11,081 nucleotides of DNA from Thoreauomyces humboldtii. Lineage: Eukaryota > Chytridiomycota > Chytridiomycetes > Spizellomycetales > Powellomycetaceae. The translations under genes were made by a program, and so were the position numbers. The notes beneath the pieces are model-generated. The model did no database searches. It saw nothing but the letters and a program-made list of their open reading frames with translations, and was not told the origin of the DNA. Shown here piece by piece: positions 10,204-11,081 of the stretch (the stretch's first letter is position 1; each line of letters opens with the position of its first letter). The stretch covers positions 1-11,081 of the forward strand of contig JADGJA010000764.1 in assembly GCA_027596035.1 (NCBI GenBank), in the 5' to 3' direction.

Positions 10204-11081
10204 ATGCGACGCTCTAGAGTACGGGACCTGCTCCTGGCAGCAGACGGCCTGCCTTCCACCGGCCTCGTCTCCGCCCCACCGCCGCTAGTATCTCCCACCA
10301 GCAACGGACCGTCTCAGTCACCGCTCACGTCTCCCCCCCTCTCTCCGGCATCGCGTTCTGGCGAGCCTGCTCGCTTCTTGACTTTCACTTGTATCACTTC
10401 GGCCGGAAGCGCAGACGTTGAGGTTCCGGACAGCGTCGACCTTGGTCATCTTCTTGACAAGGTCTCCAAGAGTATCGGTCGGCCCGGAGAACTAGTGCAG
10501 GCGCGAACCTTAGGCGGGAGGACATGCTATCCTGACGAGCTGGCAGCCGCCGTGCACCGTCAAGATCATATACTCCTGGCCTTGTTTGCCGCCGAGCTGG
10601 AGAACATTCCGACACCATTTCAGAAGGCATTTGAAGCTCCTGCACCGCGTTCTCCAGCACTATCTCCCGACTCCCAGCCGGAGGAACTTGCAGAGCTCTC
10701 GGAGTTATCTCCTGTTCGAGGACCCTCGATTCTGGGCCGTCGGACGGCGGTTCGCAAGCCTTCCGAGATGTCCGCTCGCCCGGGACTTGCACGAACAGGT
10801 AAGCTACGAATCGTCAAGCATTTCCTGGTCTGCAGTCCATCTGATGCAAGGCATTTGCAGCAAGTAATGGAAGCGTTTCATCGCCATTGTCAGCCTCAAC
10901 AATCACAGAAGAGCGGCCGTCTCGCACTTTGCTCGACGGAGATACTTCTGCGCTTTCCAGCACAACGCCAGCACCACCTCCCCCTCCTCCTTCAACATCA
11001 TTCACGTCCTCGGGCTCCCCTCCACCGCCTCCTCCTCCTCCACCTGTCATGACCATGTCAGCTCCACCACCGCCTCCACCG
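10204..11081 (+). CDS. Proline-rich protein with beta-grasp-like N-terminal domain, truncated at window end
   Basis: Exons 10204-10798 and 10861 to beyond the window end, joined across a 62-nt intron (GTAAGC donor, CTGAT branch at 10841-10845, TTGCAG acceptor); 272 codons are visible. Residues about 57-127 show a strand-turn-strand-helix-strand pattern (RFLTF, then ADVEV, the helix DLGHLLDKVSKSI, then HILLAL) like ubiquitin-fold or Ras-binding domains. A long Ser/Pro-rich linker follows, then runs of 6-9 prolines at the right edge. Two readings are open: a formin-type actin nucleator entering its FH1 region, or a Ste11/Byr2-type MAPKKK, whose fungal members combine a Ras-binding domain and proline-rich linker before the kinase. 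No FH2, SAM or kinase motif is visible here. The start is the only in-frame ATG and could be replaced by an upstream exon. Confidence 0.68.

Noticed and set aside
9818..10288. 156-aa open frame on the plus strand
   Set aside because: It lies opposite NELF-C/D exon 1 and runs into the divergent start region; no domain is visible and it is best read as an antisense shadow.

Overview
This is eukaryotic nuclear DNA from a compact, intron-rich genome, most likely a fungus. Introns are mostly 59-70 nt with GTRAGT/GTATG donors and CTGAC/CTAAC-like branch sites. Genes lie a few hundred bases apart on both strands. The Cdc48 sequence looks fungal, but the intron density and a NELF-C/D homologue argue against a budding yeast or a typical ascomycete. 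An early-diverging (chytrid-like) fungus or a basidiomycete would fit; I cannot decide from sequence alone. There is no rRNA, tRNA, CRISPR or mobile element that I can support.

Layout: 1-779 is upstream sequence with no convincing gene and carries the CDC48 promoter. 780-3758 (+) is a complete five-exon CDC48/p97 AAA ATPase gene (824 aa). 3759-4005 is a short convergent spacer. 4006-4987 (-) is a four-exon multi-pass membrane protein gene (262 aa) that includes a 30-nt exon. 4988-5387 is a shared divergent promoter. 5388-6576 (+) is a four-exon UBA / C2H2 finger / coiled-coil / UBX protein (328 aa), related to UBXN1 (SAKS1). 6577-6981 is a spacer with a 9-bp tandem repeat. 6982-8202 (+) is an intronless 406-aa protein with a degenerate WW domain, a Q/P-rich centre and a C-terminal coiled coil. 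8203-8321 is a convergent spacer with a 14-bp palindrome. 8322-9960 or beyond (-) is a gene of at least nine exons that reconstructs as NELF-C/D (TH1 family). 10204 to beyond the window end (+) is a proline-rich protein with a beta-grasp-like N-terminal domain, cut off by the window edge.

Functionally, the UBX protein keeps the FPR p97-binding loop and is therefore a predicted cofactor of the Cdc48 encoded 1.6 kb upstream. Together they form a ubiquitin-substrate segregase and adaptor pair. The most notable element is the NELF-C/D gene. NELF is the promoter-proximal pausing factor known mainly from animals and absent from budding yeast. The copy here aligns with the animal protein from about its middle to its C terminus, through introns whose phases all fit, but its N-terminal third is not evident. 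All exon structures were built by hand from splice signals, reading frame and family knowledge.
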